DNA from: Parahoeflea alexandrii
GTDB lineage: Bacteria > Pseudomonadota > Alphaproteobacteria > Rhizobiales > Rhizobiaceae
Length of the DNA: 64,000 bases
Assembly: GCF_024105735.1 (NCBI RefSeq)
Contig: NZ_JAAAML010000004.1
Coordinates: 434,001 to 498,000 of the forward strand
Reading direction: 5' to 3'
Part shown: positions 46,409-56,402 of the stretch, one piece after another
Layout of the letters: every line of letters begins with the position of its first letter
Numbering within the stretch: position 1 is the first letter of the stretch
Program-made: the position numbers and the translations under genes
The notes under the pieces: generated by a model
What the model was told of the DNA's origin: nothing
Database searches by the model: none
The model's input: the letters and a program-made list of their open reading frames with translations, nothing else

Positions 46409-47188
46409 TCAGGCTGAAAGCCCGGCCTGCCGGCCCGCACCGGACAGCTTGTAGCGCAAGAGGTGGAAGAGGAAAACCGGATTGCCGAGAATGTAGCGGC
46501 GCCACAGACGCGAGGGTTCGAGAAACAGCCGCCAGACCCACTCGAGCCTGAGATTGCGGATCGTCTCGGGCGCACGCGGGACCGCGCCGGAAACAAAATC
46601 GAACAGCGCGCCGACACCGAAGACGACGCGGCCGTGACCCTGACCGATATTGCTGTCGATCCAGATTTCCTGGGAGGGACTTCCCATCGCCACCAGGGTG
46701 ATGTCGGGATTGATAGCCGAGAGATCTGCAAGCACCTTCGGGCTGTCAGTCTTGTCAAAATATCCGTCGGCGACCGCGATGAACTCGTGCCATGGAGTGG
46801 CCGCGGAAAAACTGACCACGGCGCGCTCGAGAATGTCCGAACGGGCGCCGATCAGGGCCACCTTGAGCGGCTTCTCCGAATGCACCAGCAACGCCGGAAT
46901 GAAATCGGTACCGTTGAGATTGGCCGGGAACGCAGACCCGTGAAGCGCGCGGGAGGCGATGTCGACGCCAACGCCATCGGGCAGCACCTCGGACTTTGTC
47001 AGACCCTGCCGGTAACGGGTATTGCGCATGGCGAGATTGGCGTTGTTGGCGTTGAGGAAATTGAAGATGCGCTGCGGGCCATTGCCGTAGATCGCGCGCT
47101 TCAGCTCGTCAAGCGCCTGCGCCCATCCAAGCGCAGCAACCCGGATGCCCATTATGTCGCGATGCTGAACCTCTTCCAATGCTGGCAT
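46409..47188 (-). CDS. WecG/TagA/CpsF-family glycosyltransferase
   Basis: A 259-aa enzyme. Family motifs are IFNFLNANNANLA, LPDGVGVDIASRAL, NGTDFIPALL (catalytic region), KVALIGARSDI and LVAMGSPSQEIWI. It likely adds a sugar (ManNAcA-like in the family) to the lipid-linked intermediate. GGAG lies 5 bp before ATG 47188; an open frame 63 codons longer lacks family character. Confidence 0.9.
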   Translation of the reverse strand: MPALEEVQHRDIMGIRVAALGWAQALDELKRAIYGNGPQRIFNFLNANNANLAMRNTRYRQGLTKSEVLPDGVGVDIASRALHGSAFPANLNGTDFIPALLVHSEKPLKVALIGARSDILERAVVSFSAATPWHEFIAVADGYFDKTDSPKVLADLSAINPDITLVAMGSPSQEIWIDSNIGQGHGRVVFGVGALFDFVSGAVPRAPETIRNLRLEWVWRLFLEPSRLWRRYILGNPVFLFHLLRYKLSGAGRQAGLSA

Positions 47189-47348
47189 TGTCACTCCGCA
47201 CACTCGGTCTGGCCACACACTCGGTCGGGGCCTGGGTCCGTTGATCAGACCCCTCAGCCAACGTGTTAGCACTTTCTTAACTTGTTGGCAGTCGCAATTG
47301 CAAAATGGGGTTAAGGCCGAAATTAACGCCTTGTTAACGCTGTTCTTG

Positions 47349-48506
47349 TCACCACCGCAGCCCCTGTTTGAGGGCATCCATCAGGCCTTCGAGCTGAAGT
47401 GCGTGAAAGGCGCGGCCATCGCGGTCGAGCTCTTGCCCGTCACGCGAACGGCCAACCATATCGACGAGCGCACGGGCGAAGTCATCAGCATCATCGGCGA
47501 GAACGCAATTGTCCGGCTGGACAGAGATCCCGCGCAGGGCGCTGCGTGTCGCCACAGACGGCAGTCCCATTTCAAAGGTCTCGATGGTCTTGAGCTGAAC
47601 ACCGGTCCCGGTCTGCGAAATCAGCGGCACCACCCGGCAGGAACGCACGAAGTCGCGGGCGTCAGGTACCCGGCCGAGGAAAGATACCGTGTCGGGGGCT
47701 GCCGGCGGTTCCCCTCCGGTATCGCCGGCAATCGCAATCCGGAAATCAGCCGGCAACCGCGGCACGATCTGTTCAAGGAACCAGTCGAGGCCGGCGCGGT
47801 TGGCAGCCCAGGTCCAGGAGCCAATCATGCCCGCATCATAGACCAGCGCACGCGCGGCCTGAGGCTCGGGCGGCAGGACCGAGGTCACCAGCGGCAGGAC
47901 GGTGGAGCGGTCGTCCCCGGCGACCCCAAGGGCCGCACGGTCGGCCTCGGCAAGCGTGAAGACATGATCCGCAATGGTGCAAAGGCTGGTTTCCAGTTCG
48001 GCGAGGAGGCGCGAATCGCGCCGGAAGAGGAAGCGGGTCACCCATCCTTCTGCATTGGCGGCATTGTCGGCGGCGCTGCGTGCCTCGACATTGTGGGCCA
48101 CGAACACCGATCGGTAGGCCTCGAAGATCTCGCGGAATGCGCCGGGCAGTTGAACAGAATTGAGGATCAGACCATCTACGGGTTCGAGTTCGGCTAACGC
48201 AGACCGGATCCCGGACGATGTGACGGCATGCATCTTGGCCACCGACACAGGTTCGCCATGGACAAAGGCATCCTTGAGCCAGAGCGCCTTTTGCAGCTTT
48301 CCGACACGGGCATTGGTGACTTCGAGAGTGCCGAGCAACCGCGTCTCGTCCGGATGCGCGGGCCGATGCCCGGGCTGCAGGAAGCCAAGCACGGACACCT
48401 TGTGGCCGAGCAGGCGAAGTGCATCGGCGATCACCCGGTTGGCAATGTCGTAGCCGGATGCGGGAGCCGCAACCGGAACCAGCGAGGAAATGAAGACAAG
48501 GTGCAT
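47349..48506 (-). CDS. GT4-type glycosyltransferase (group 1)
   Basis: A 385-aa GT-B-fold enzyme. The N-terminus is MHLVFISSLVPVAAPASGYD, and AHNVEARSAADNAAN lies in the middle. The C-terminal nucleotide-sugar domain has MIGSWTWAANRAGLDWFLEQ and TGVQLKTIETFEMGLPSVAT, where family members bind UDP or GDP sugar. The ATG at 48506 begins the usual hydrophobic strand. Specific sugar is unknown. Surface polysaccharide assembly is likely from context. Confidence 0.85.
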   Translation of the reverse strand: MHLVFISSLVPVAAPASGYDIANRVIADALRLLGHKVSVLGFLQPGHRPAHPDETRLLGTLEVTNARVGKLQKALWLKDAFVHGEPVSVAKMHAVTSSGIRSALAELEPVDGLILNSVQLPGAFREIFEAYRSVFVAHNVEARSAADNAANAEGWVTRFLFRRDSRLLAELETSLCTIADHVFTLAEADRAALGVAGDDRSTVLPLVTSVLPPEPQAARALVYDAGMIGSWTWAANRAGLDWFLEQIVPRLPADFRIAIAGDTGGEPPAAPDTVSFLGRVPDARDFVRSCRVVPLISQTGTGVQLKTIETFEMGLPSVATRSALRGISVQPDNCVLADDADDFARALVDMVGRSRDGQELDRDGRAFHALQLEGLMDALKQGLRW

Positions 48507-48651
48507 GCGGTTTCCGATCCGATAGTGCCCATGACTATAACGCAGCGATTTGAAAGGCCGGTTAAACGCCTGTTTCAAATGCCACATGCCGGCTTCAGGC
48601 ATTGTTCAGAAAGCTGTGGTTGGATGAAATCGAGCCAACCGGATTCGAGCC

Positions 48652-49641
48652 ATGACGCCAGACCCACGTACCGTTTCAGAGCATGCCCGCTCGGCCAACC
48701 TCAATCCGGACCGGATTCGGGTCGTGGTCACATTGCCAACCTTCCGCCGGCCGGACCATCTGGTGATGACGCTGGATTCGCTGGAGGCACAGGCATTCGG
48801 TGACGAGACGGCAGTGGTGGTCATGGACAATGACGCCGATGGGCTCCAGGGCGCAAACGCCGCAGCCGATTGGTTGCGGGGCTCGAGACTGAAGGGCGTC
48901 ATCATCGTCGCGCATCAGCGCGGCAATTGCCATGCCTACAATGCCGGCTGGGAAACCGCCCTGGCAGCGTTTCCACGCCTCACCCATATCGCCGTCATCG
49001 ACGATGACGAGATTGCCGGGCCCGAGTGGCTTTCGGGGCTGATGAAAACCGCGCAGAAGACCGGCGCGGACCTGGTGGGCGGGCCGCAGATTCCGGTGTT
49101 TGCCGACAAGACACTGGATGGCTGGCGACGGCATCCAGTGTTCACTCCGCACTATCATGAGACCGGACTGGTGCCGATCCTCTATTCGTCCGGCAATGTG
49201 CTGATCTCACGGCCGGTGCTGGACATGATGCCACGGCCGTTTCTCGACCCCGCCTTCAATTTCATCGGTGGCGGCGACAGCGATTTCTACCGCCGCGCCA
49301 AGGCACGCGGTTTCTCGTTCGGCTGGAGCGCGGAAGCGGCGGTGATGGAAACCCTGCCGTCGCGGCGGGCGGAATTCTCGTGGCTCAATGCACGGTCACT
49401 GAGAAACGGCGCGATTTCAGCCATCCTGGAAAAACGCCAGTGGCCGGGTGTGCCCGGACGTTTGCGGACGCTGGCCAAATCACTCGCCCTGCTGGCAGCG
49501 TCCCCGCTGCGCGGCCTGAGGCTTGGATTTCAGACAGGTTCGGCGGTGATAGGCCTTTACCACATTCAAGTCGCCGTCGGACGGCTGATGGCAGAGTTCG
49601 GGCTGGTCAACGAGCAGTACCGCAATCCCGAAAACAACTGA
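48652..49641 (+). CDS. Family 2 glycosyltransferase
   Basis: A 329-aa GT-A enzyme. VVVTLPTFRRPDHLVMTLDS starts the fold, VVVMDNDADG follows, and VIDDDEIAGPEWLSGL (~115-130) holds the DxD-type metal site. The C-terminus has a hydrophobic or amphipathic segment (LAKSLALLAASPLRGLRLGF). It is divergent from the GT4 gene. Donor and acceptor are unknown. Confidence 0.88.
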   Translation: MTPDPRTVSEHARSANLNPDRIRVVVTLPTFRRPDHLVMTLDSLEAQAFGDETAVVVMDNDADGLQGANAAADWLRGSRLKGVIIVAHQRGNCHAYNAGWETALAAFPRLTHIAVIDDDEIAGPEWLSGLMKTAQKTGADLVGGPQIPVFADKTLDGWRRHPVFTPHYHETGLVPILYSSGNVLISRPVLDMMPRPFLDPAFNFIGGGDSDFYRRAKARGFSFGWSAEAAVMETLPSRRAEFSWLNARSLRNGAISAILEKRQWPGVPGRLRTLAKSLALLAASPLRGLRLGFQTGSAVIGLYHIQVAVGRLMAEFGLVNEQYRNPENN

Positions 49642-49703
49642 CGGGCCATTGCGGCAATCTCCATGCCGGGCACTTGTGCCCCTTGCCGCGGTTCTCAGCC
49701 GGT

Positions 49704-50231
49704 TCAGTTCGACGGCGCCGCCGGAGCCGGCGTACGATCGATCGTCGGGTTGTTCTTCAGGGAGCGGCCCTGCTGCACGTTGGAGCGGATATCTTCCTTC
49801 GACAGGAAGTCGATCTGCTCGACGATGACATCATGGAACAGTTCCTCACCAACGCGCTCGTTGAGCGTGTCGCGGATATGGGTCTTGAAGGCTTCGAGAT
49901 CGAAGCGCTCCATATCGGGGAAGTCAATGAGCGGCTCGCCGACCAGCGCCGTGTACAGGGCGTCCGTGATCAGTTCGTTGACCGGGACGCTCAGCTTCTG
50001 GATCTTGGCGGGATCGACGGTGTAGGACAGGCGCGTGAGGAAGTATCCCTGCACGGCTCCGCTGCTGATCACCGGGATCGAGGTGACCTCGCCACGGACC
50101 GTTTCCAGGCCCCCGAACATGGCCGGGTCCTCCTGAACAGGCTCCTCCTTGTTGGTGAGCTGGACAGAGAAATAGACCGACGCCAGCGCCACAGCGCAGA
50201 TCCAGACGCCGGTGGCGAGCAGTTTTATCAT
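49704..50231 (-). CDS. Membrane-anchored protein at the end of the flagellar operon (FliL-like layout)
   Basis: A 175-aa protein with one N-terminal membrane helix (LLATGVWICAVALASVYFSV) and a periplasmic domain. The end VEQIDFLSKEDIRSN and the overall plan recall FliL, but I cannot assign it firmly. ATGA overlap with the FlgN-like gene shows coupling. A motility or secretion-stator role is inferred from place. Confidence 0.75.
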   Translation of the reverse strand: MIKLLATGVWICAVALASVYFSVQLTNKEEPVQEDPAMFGGLETVRGEVTSIPVISSGAVQGYFLTRLSYTVDPAKIQKLSVPVNELITDALYTALVGEPLIDFPDMERFDLEAFKTHIRDTLNERVGEELFHDVIVEQIDFLSKEDIRSNVQQGRSLKNNPTIDRTPAPAAPSN

Positions 50232-50599
50232 GACAGACGGGAAGCCCTGAACTGGTCTTCGGAATAGGTTCCGTCAGCTTCCCAGGCGGCAACGGTTTCC
50301 TTGATCATCTCGGCGATGTCGCGGACAGCCTCCATGTGAGCCTTGACCTTGATGTTGTTGATCTTCAGTTTCTCGCGCACCGTTTCGAGATGCTGCTTGT
50401 GCTCGGGCTCGAGATCATCCGGACGGATGCCGTTGAAGAGCATTGTCATTTCATACAGGCATCGGCTCTTGATCGAATTCGAACGGCTGACGTCGAAGTC
50501 CGGGTCCTGTCCGATGGCGGCGTTCTCGGCGTCGACGACTGCCTCAAGCCGAGACAATACGCCAACGATACGATGATCTTGGGTGTTCAGGTCGCTCAT
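50228..50599 (-). CDS. FlgN-like flagellar export chaperone candidate
   Basis: A 123-aa, all-helical, soluble protein (HRIVGVLSRLEAVVDAENAA through AHMEAVRDIAEMIKETVAAW). Size, helical nature and position just after the rod-binding protein gene fit FlgN-type chaperones of FlgK and FlgL. Sequence divergence in rhizobia makes this a context call. It overlaps neighbours by 4 bp on both sides. Confidence 0.65.
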   Translation of the reverse strand: MSDLNTQDHRIVGVLSRLEAVVDAENAAIGQDPDFDVSRSNSIKSRCLYEMTMLFNGIRPDDLEPEHKQHLETVREKLKINNIKVKAHMEAVRDIAEMIKETVAAWEADGTYSEDQFRASRLS

Positions 50600-51177
50600 G
50601 CTGTTGTTTGTCCCTGGCTGGTGCGCGCTGTCGCGTCTGCGGCGTCATCAGATCCGGCCACATCAGCGAGGATCTGCTTCTGAATTTCGTTGATCAGGCT
50701 GGCGGCCCGATTGGTGACGTTGGAACCGATGGCATCGGCTGATTCGGGCGCAACGGCCGCATCAAAACGATCGCCCATCATGCGGGCGGCAATGCCGATG
50801 CCACCGCCCTTGGCCAGAACCGCTCCGAGCTGTTCAGCCATCATGCCCTTCCAGATTTCGCCGGCAGTTCCCTTGCCATAGAGCTGCTCGCTGTCGGTGG
50901 GCAGCATGTCGCCGATGAAGCTCTGGAGGATCATCGCCTCGAACTTCTGGTAGACCTCGAGAGACTTGTCGGGCGCTATGTCCCTGGCAGAGGTGACGGA
51001 AAGGGCGGACGTGTCCGCGGAGGCGAGCAGTTGGTGCTGGAAGGCGGGCGTGGACGCTGCCTGCTCGGACTTGCGGGCCGACGCCGCCTCGAGCATGGCT
51101 TCCGCCCGCTGTGCGACGGCAGGATCGGCCGCGCGCACGACATCGAGAATGATATCGGTTGCTGTTTGTATCGACAA
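50596..51177 (-). CDS. Rod-binding protein (FlgJ N-terminal domain type)
   Basis: A 193-aa protein. VYQKFEAMILQSFIGDMLP followed by EIWKGMMAEQLGAVLAKGGG is the rod-binding domain of FlgJ. No muramidase domain follows, as is usual in alphaproteobacteria; the separate lytic transglycosylase gene at 61282 may supply that activity. It helps rod assembly through the peptidoglycan. Confidence 0.85.
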   Translation of the reverse strand: MSIQTATDIILDVVRAADPAVAQRAEAMLEAASARKSEQAASTPAFQHQLLASADTSALSVTSARDIAPDKSLEVYQKFEAMILQSFIGDMLPTDSEQLYGKGTAGEIWKGMMAEQLGAVLAKGGGIGIAARMMGDRFDAAVAPESADAIGSNVTNRAASLINEIQKQILADVAGSDDAADATARTSQGQTTA

Positions 51178-51272
51178 AGAGCTTCCCTCTCAGAAACTGA
51201 CCGGAAATGATCGCTGACACTTTGTCCTACGAAGCTTACGCTGGCCTTGCGCGGCCGCGCCGGCAGACTGCC

Positions 51273-51668
51273 TCAGTCGGAACCGCGGCGCTGCAGCGAA
51301 GCGTCGAGGAGATCGAGCAGGGTCTCGTCTGTAGACAAACGGTCTTCCGCCTCGACCGCCTTCTCCGCATGCTCGGACAAGCGGTCCGCCTTGGTCTTCT
51401 CTGTGAGCATGCGGCGTTCCTGAACCGCCTTGGCGCCCTGGAGCAATTGCGATCTCGCCGAAAGCCGCTGAAACCGCTGCGCGTATTGATGCGACATGGC
51501 GGCATGAATCGGGTTGAAGGATCCGACGGCTGCGACCAGCGCGTCCTGGGTGGCTTCCGTCTCGGCCTGCTGACGGAGCGTATGGGAGAGTTCGAACTCG
51601 GCCATCCGCTCGATCTGGCGTTGAACCCTGACAAGGCGGGCAAGTTTTTCAGAGCGCGATTCCGCCAT
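51273..51668 (-). CDS. FliJ-like coiled-coil protein of the flagellar operon
   Basis: A 131-aa, highly charged helical protein (ESRSEKLARLVRVQRQIERM; later AVQERRMLTEKTKADRLSEH). Size and coiled-coil character fit FliJ, the stalk protein that works with the export ATPase. Its position directly after fliR (1-bp gap) supports a flagellar role. Not certain, because coiled coils converge. Confidence 0.65.
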   Translation of the reverse strand: MAESRSEKLARLVRVQRQIERMAEFELSHTLRQQAETEATQDALVAAVGSFNPIHAAMSHQYAQRFQRLSARSQLLQGAKAVQERRMLTEKTKADRLSEHAEKAVEAEDRLSTDETLLDLLDASLQRRGSD

Positions 51669-51669
51669 G

Positions 51670-52425
51670 TCAGATCAACCCCATGAACAATGTCTCGAAA
51701 CCGTCGATGAACAGGGTGAAGAAGGTGTTCGAGCCGAAATAGAGCAGAATCAGACCGCCGGTCAGGATGAAGGGGATCGAGATGAAGTAGACCGGGATCT
51801 GCGGCGCCAGCTTGTTGACCATGCCGATCGCGAGGTTGAAAATCAGGCCATAGGCGAGAAACGGGCTCGCCAGCCGGAGCACCAGCATGAAGGCACCGGC
51901 AAGCGTGTCGGTCAGCGTCATCAGCACCAGCCGGGCATCGAAGCCCTCGTTCATCGGCATGAAACCGTATGAACTGACCAGCGAAGCGATGATCATGTGG
52001 TGGAAATCGGTCAGGAACAGGATGAACAGGGCGGTGAAAGAGAGCAAGGCGGTCAACTGGCCTTCCGGTTCCAACTCGACAATGCCGCTTCCGGGCGCGG
52101 AGTTGAAGCCGATCGCCATCGAGATGGCGGTGCCGGCAAACTGAAGTGCCACGACTATGTAGCGTGCGACGAGGCCCATGGTCACGCCGATGAGCATCTC
52201 GGCGGCAACAAGCAGAATATAGACCCTCTGGCTCTCCCGGACGTAGGGATAGATGGTATCCCAGAGGATCGGCAGCAGCGCCATCGAGACGGCCACCGCA
52301 AGGAAGAGCCGGATCTGGACCGGAACGCGAAAGCTCGAAAACCCCGGAAGCACCATGAAGCAGCCGCCAATCCGGCAGAACGCCAGGAACAGCGCCAGCA
52401 CGGTGCCCTCGGGATCCTCGATCAC
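51670..52425 (-). CDS. fliR: Flagellar export protein FliR
   Basis: A 251-aa inner-membrane component of the flagellar type III export gate. Around six helices are visible. Typical are [20 protein letters not shown] at the start and [20 protein letters not shown] near the end. It overlaps flhA by 4 bp. It forms the export gate with FliP, FliQ, FlhA and FlhB. Confidence 0.94.
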   Translation of the reverse strand: MIEDPEGTVLALFLAFCRIGGCFMVLPGFSSFRVPVQIRLFLAVAVSMALLPILWDTIYPYVRESQRVYILLVAAEMLIGVTMGLVARYIVVALQFAGTAISMAIGFNSAPGSGIVELEPEGQLTALLSFTALFILFLTDFHHMIIASLVSSYGFMPMNEGFDARLVLMTLTDTLAGAFMLVLRLASPFLAYGLIFNLAIGMVNKLAPQIPVYFISIPFILTGGLILLYFGSNTFFTLFIDGFETLFMGLI

Positions 52426-54509
52426 GAGATCGAGCCGAGAAGCTTGATCTCAATGCCTTTCGCGATCTCGACGTGCGAAAGCACAGGCAGTGTTGCAAAG
52501 ATCCGTTCGACTATCATGCGCACATATGGCCGTGAGTCGGGCGAAGTTACCAGCACAAACGGCACGCCCTTGTCCATGTGTTCACGGATAACCTTGGTCG
52601 CTTCCTCGGAAAACTCCTCAAGCATGCGCGGATCGATATCGAATTCGATGACCTCGCCCTTCGGGTCGCGCTTGAGCGCCTGGTGGAAGGCGAGATCCCA
52701 GCGATTGCCAAGCCTGAGCACGTTGAGCTGCCCGTTGCGGGCAATATCGCCACAGAGCTGCTGGGCCATGCGGATGCGCACATGCTCGACGATCTGCTCG
52801 GTCTTGCGTACATGCGGTGCGAGCTCGGCGACCGCCTCAAGGATGAGATGCAGGTTGCGGATCGAGACACGCTCGGCCAGCAGCAGCTTGAGCACGGCCT
52901 GGAAGCCGGAATAGGACATGTGCGAGGTGCAGATCTCGTCGGCCAGCTTGCGGTATTCGGGATCAAGCCGGTCGATGAGGATTTTCATGTCCTTGTAGGA
53001 AAGCAATTGCGGCAGGTTGTTGCGGATCACCTCCGAGAGATGGGTCAGCACCACCGAGACATTGTCGATCGGTTGGAAGCCTTCACGCTTGAGGTCCTCA
53101 CCGAAGCTTTCGGGTACGGAAAGCGCAGGCAGGCCGAAGGCCGGTTCGCGGATCTCGTCCCCCGGAATTGAAGGACGGTGGGTGCCGGCAAGCACAACGA
53201 GCAGTTCGCCGACCCGGAGGTCATTGGCGGCAACCGTGGTTCCGTGAATACGGATGTGATAGCTCTTGTCCTTGATCGAGATGTCATCCGTGACCTTGAT
53301 CTCGGGCACCACAAAACCGTACTGGGTGGCGAATTTCTTGCGCATCTTGGCGACGCGGAAGGCCAGTTCCTCGTGGCTTCCGAGCAGCTTGGTGGCAACC
53401 TGCTTGCCAAGCACGAGTTCGATTTCCGCAGTCTTGAGGATGGACTTGACCGAGTCCTTCTCCTTGTCCTTCGCTTCCTGCTCGGTGCGATGAACTTCCT
53501 GCGCCTCGGCGCGGGCCTTCTGGTCTCGCTGGCGAGGGATTATCCAGCTTCCGAACGCCATGCCTGACGCGAGAATCACGAAGGGGAGGAACGGCAGGCC
53601 AGGCATCAGGGCCAGGAGGAAGAGCAGGCCGGAAGCTGCGAAGAGTGCACGCGGATAGCCGCCCAGCTGGTCAATGACGGCCTCGTCGGTGGAGCCGAGC
53701 TGACCGCCGCGGGAGACCAGCAGGCCGGCCGCCAGCGACACGATCAGCGCCGGGATCTGGCTGACCAGACCGTCGCCGACCGACAGCCGCACGAACACGT
53801 CGGCAGCTTCGCCGATCTGCATGTCGTGACGGGCGTAGCCGATGATCACGCCGCCGAACATGTTGATGCCGGTGATCAGCAGGCCGGCGATAGCATCGCC
53901 GCGAACGAACTTCGAGGCACCGTCCATGGAGCCGAAGAAGGAGCTTTCCTGCTCAAGCTCGCGGCGGCGCTCATGGGCCTGCTTGTCATCGATCATGCCG
54001 GCTGACAGGTCGGCATCAATCGCCATCTGCTTGCCGGGAATGGCATCGAGGGTAAAACGGGCGCCAACTTCCGCGATACGGGTGGCGCCTTTGGTGATGA
54101 CAATGAAATTGACCGTGACCAGGATCAGAAAGACGATGAGGCCGATGACAAAATCACCGGACATGACCATCTGGGAAAAGCCGCCGATAACGTGACCGGC
54201 GGCATCCGGTCCGAGATGCCCTTCCGACAGGATGATCCGCGTGGTCGCTATGTTGAGCGACAGGCGCATCATCGTGGCGATCAGCAGAATGGTCGGGAAG
54301 GAGGAGAAATCGAGCGGCCGGCGGATCCACAGCGCCACCATCAGGATCAGCACCGAAAAGGCTATGGAGAATGCCAGTCCGATATCGATAAGGAAGGCGG
54401 GGATCGGCAGGAACAGGATGGACAGAATGACGACAATGCCGAAGGCAAAGCCCATGTCCTTGCCCTGGAAGCCTGTTTTCTGAATCGCCAGCGCTTGCGG
54501 GTTGGCCAT
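52422..54509 (-). CDS. flhA: Flagellar export protein FlhA
   Basis: A 695-aa export-gate protein. About eight N-terminal helices (~20-310) contain the conserved [40 protein letters not shown] (the FHIPEP-like region) and [10 protein letters not shown]. The cytoplasmic half (~330-695) binds chaperone-substrate complexes. ATG 54509 starts [10 protein letters not shown]; the frame extends 15 codons further. GGAG lies ~10 bp upstream. A 386-bp gap separates it from fliQ. Confidence 0.95.
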   Translation of the reverse strand: MANPQALAIQKTGFQGKDMGFAFGIVVILSILFLPIPAFLIDIGLAFSIAFSVLILMVALWIRRPLDFSSFPTILLIATMMRLSLNIATTRIILSEGHLGPDAAGHVIGGFSQMVMSGDFVIGLIVFLILVTVNFIVITKGATRIAEVGARFTLDAIPGKQMAIDADLSAGMIDDKQAHERRRELEQESSFFGSMDGASKFVRGDAIAGLLITGINMFGGVIIGYARHDMQIGEAADVFVRLSVGDGLVSQIPALIVSLAAGLLVSRGGQLGSTDEAVIDQLGGYPRALFAASGLLFLLALMPGLPFLPFVILASGMAFGSWIIPRQRDQKARAEAQEVHRTEQEAKDKEKDSVKSILKTAEIELVLGKQVATKLLGSHEELAFRVAKMRKKFATQYGFVVPEIKVTDDISIKDKSYHIRIHGTTVAANDLRVGELLVVLAGTHRPSIPGDEIREPAFGLPALSVPESFGEDLKREGFQPIDNVSVVLTHLSEVIRNNLPQLLSYKDMKILIDRLDPEYRKLADEICTSHMSYSGFQAVLKLLLAERVSIRNLHLILEAVAELAPHVRKTEQIVEHVRIRMAQQLCGDIARNGQLNVLRLGNRWDLAFHQALKRDPKGEVIEFDIDPRMLEEFSEEATKVIREHMDKGVPFVLVTSPDSRPYVRMIVERIFATLPVLSHVEIAKGIEIKLLGSIS

Positions 54510-54895
54510 GTTTGAGGAGCTCCGGAACACAGCGCGGACGTCATGTCCACGCAACAGGTCATCGTGACCCTACAGGCCGAAGCTTGCGCGAAGGTGGCAA
54601 GTTGCAGGTTGCAGACGGCGGGGGATACTGACGGGCCGGACGTGGCGGGCCGAACGTGGCGGTCCGAACGTGGCGGGCATCGAGAAGATGGCAGGAGCGC
54701 TCGTCACTGCGACAGACGGACGGAATGGATCATGCTTTCAGGGCAACGGGCCGCGCGGGCAATGACAGCAATGACGCAACGGAACCCGTCGCTACAGCGC
54801 CGCGCCTCCAACCGGACGCGCAAAGGACGCTGTAAAGTTTTGAAAGAATGCATGTACGTTATCGCTCAATTGAATCCAATTGAACGCGACTTGCA
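54510..54895. promoter_or_regulatory. Gap between fliQ and flhA with three 14-bp tandem repeats
   Basis: A 386-bp gap inside the flagellar cluster. It contains CCGGACGTGGCGGG (54636), CCGAACGTGGCGGT (54650) and CCGAACGTGGCGGG (54664) in perfect tandem. The gap's size suggests that flhA has its own promoter. No gene is seen. Confidence 0.5.
54636..54677. repeat. 14-bp tandem repeat, three units
   Basis: Units at 54636-54649, 54650-54663 and 54664-54677 differ by one base each (CCG(G/A)ACGTGGCGG(G/T)). Repeat spacing is not three-frame relevant because no gene covers it. It could be a slippage product or a protein-binding array. Confidence 0.75.
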
Positions 54896-55162
54896 TTAGA
54901 ATCCGGACTGAATGCGCTGGAAGACGACGTCTGTAAAGGTGGAGATCTGGGCGCCGACAAAAGGGGCCGAAACGGCAACGGTGACCAGGATGGCCACGAT
55001 CTTGGGAACGAAGGTCAGGGTGATTTCCTGAACCTGGGTGAGCGCCTGGATGAAGGCGATGCCGACACCGACAAACATGGCGACAAAAACCGCCGGCCCC
55101 GAGCAGACCAGCACGGTCCAGATCGCGGTTTGGACAATATCGAGGGCGTCGGCTTCGTTCAT
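54896..55162 (-). CDS. fliQ: Flagellar export protein FliQ
   Basis: An 88-aa protein with two membrane helices (AIWTVLVCSGPAVFVAMFVG; IVAILVTVAVSAPFVGAQIS), as in all FliQ. The conserved FIQALTQVQEITLTFVPK is present. It lies 1 bp after flgD and is part of the export gate. Confidence 0.94.
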   Translation of the reverse strand: MNEADALDIVQTAIWTVLVCSGPAVFVAMFVGVGIAFIQALTQVQEITLTFVPKIVAILVTVAVSAPFVGAQISTFTDVVFQRIQSGF

Positions 55163-55163
55163 G

Positions 55164-55565
55164 TCAACTGATGGTCACGCCGGCGCCGACCAGAACCTTC
55201 TTGCCGTTTTCAAGCACGGCAACCAGTCCGTCGGAATAGACCTGAACTTCCTTGATGACGCCGGACACGGTTGCGTCGGCGCTGGTGATGGTGCGGCCGA
55301 TGATGGATCCGGCCTGATTGAGCGTGGAGGACTGGAGCAGGCTTTCCAGGTTCTTGTTTGTCTGGATGGTCTGCTCGACCTGGCTGAAGGTCGCAAGCTG
55401 GGCGATCTGCTCGGTCGCATCCATCGGCTCGGTCGGATCCTGGTTCTTCATCTGCTGAACCAGCAGGGTCAGGAACGTATCGTAATCGAGCGTTGCCTTC
55501 TTGGATGCGCTGTCCGCGGCCGAACCTGCGGTGGCTGATGCGCTGCTGACTGCACTTACGTCCAT
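55164..55565 (-). CDS. flgD: Flagellar hook cap/assembly protein FlgD (short form)
   Basis: A 133-aa protein. The FlgD core [20 protein letters not shown] followed by [20 protein letters not shown] is clear. It is of the short rhizobial type, ending after GAGVTIS and lacking the C-terminal tudor/FN3 parts of enteric FlgD. It overlaps flbT by 10 bp. It serves as scaffold for hook growth. Confidence 0.93.
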   Translation of the reverse strand: MDVSAVSSASATAGSAADSASKKATLDYDTFLTLLVQQMKNQDPTEPMDATEQIAQLATFSQVEQTIQTNKNLESLLQSSTLNQAGSIIGRTITSADATVSGVIKEVQVYSDGLVAVLENGKKVLVGAGVTIS

Positions 55566-56005
55566 GGCGCCAACTCCTTGCGAATCTGTTCAATGGTTCC
55601 AGCCGACATGCCGGCCGTGTCGAGAATCTGCTCCTCGATCGGGTAGAGTGCGCGAATCGCCTTGAGCGCTTCGAACGCCCTGCCCTGCGTGACCATACCA
55701 TCAATATGCTTGAGCTCGGTAAGAACTTCTTCATTCTTGAAGCAGGTCAGCAGCATGACGACCGATTTGCGGAACATGCCCATCGCCTGTTCGGCGCCTT
55801 CCGGGTTGATCAGCATCATCTGGACGATGAAGTAGAGCTGGCGCAGCGGCGTCGTGGCCTGCTCGGGCTGCAACACATGGTTCTCAAGCAGAAACGTGAC
55901 GTCGTTGAGAAACTCAAGCGCAACCTTGCGATCCACCCGAAGCACAGCTCCGTTGATGAAGATCCGTTCGCCTGCCTTGAGGGAAATGCGCAATGAGCTT
56001 TTCAT
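55556..56005 (-). CDS. flbT: Flagellar biosynthesis regulator FlbT
   Basis: A 149-aa RNA-binding-type regulator. [20 protein letters not shown] and [20 protein letters not shown] are family-typical. In Caulobacter FlbT limits flagellin translation by acting on the mRNA 5' UTR; in Brucella and rhizobia it can promote flagellin. It overlaps flaF by ATGA. Confidence 0.94.
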   Translation of the reverse strand: MKSSLRISLKAGERIFINGAVLRVDRKVALEFLNDVTFLLENHVLQPEQATTPLRQLYFIVQMMLINPEGAEQAMGMFRKSVVMLLTCFKNEEVLTELKHIDGMVTQGRAFEALKAIRALYPIEEQILDTAGMSAGTIEQIRKELAPWT

Positions 56006-56349
56006 TTCAACCCGTCCCTGATGATGATCGAGATATCGATGATGCCCTGGAAATTGTCCGATTCGCGCTTCCGGATCCGCTCGGATTCCTTGATGATCCA
56101 GATGCCTATGGAGATCAGGTTGGCCCGGAGCTCCTCCGCAAGCTGATTGTCGGGCGAAGCGAGGTCCTCGACAAACCGGACCCAGAGGCGGCTGACAAAA
56201 TAGACAGCTTCGATCGCGTCGCGGGATTCAAGACCGTTGGCCTTGGCTGCGTTCAGCAGCGAGATCGAATGATTGATCGCTTCCCGCTCGCGTTCGCGTG
56301 CTTCGGCGACACCATCCTCCTGAACATCCGCGTAGGAAAATTGGTACAT
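56002..56349 (-). CDS. flaF: Flagellar biosynthesis regulator FlaF
   Basis: A 115-aa soluble helical protein starting [20 protein letters not shown]. FlaF binds flagellin and acts with FlbT in coupling flagellin synthesis to assembly. It overlaps flbT by 4 bp and lies 53 bp after flgL. Confidence 0.93.
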   Translation of the reverse strand: MYQFSYADVQEDGVAEAREREREAINHSISLLNAAKANGLESRDAIEAVYFVSRLWVRFVEDLASPDNQLAEELRANLISIGIWIIKESERIRKRESDNFQGIIDISIIIRDGLK

Positions 56350-56402
56350 TCAGACGCCCTTCATGTTTGTCCATTTACGCCCGAAAACTCCGGGCCATGC
56401 AG

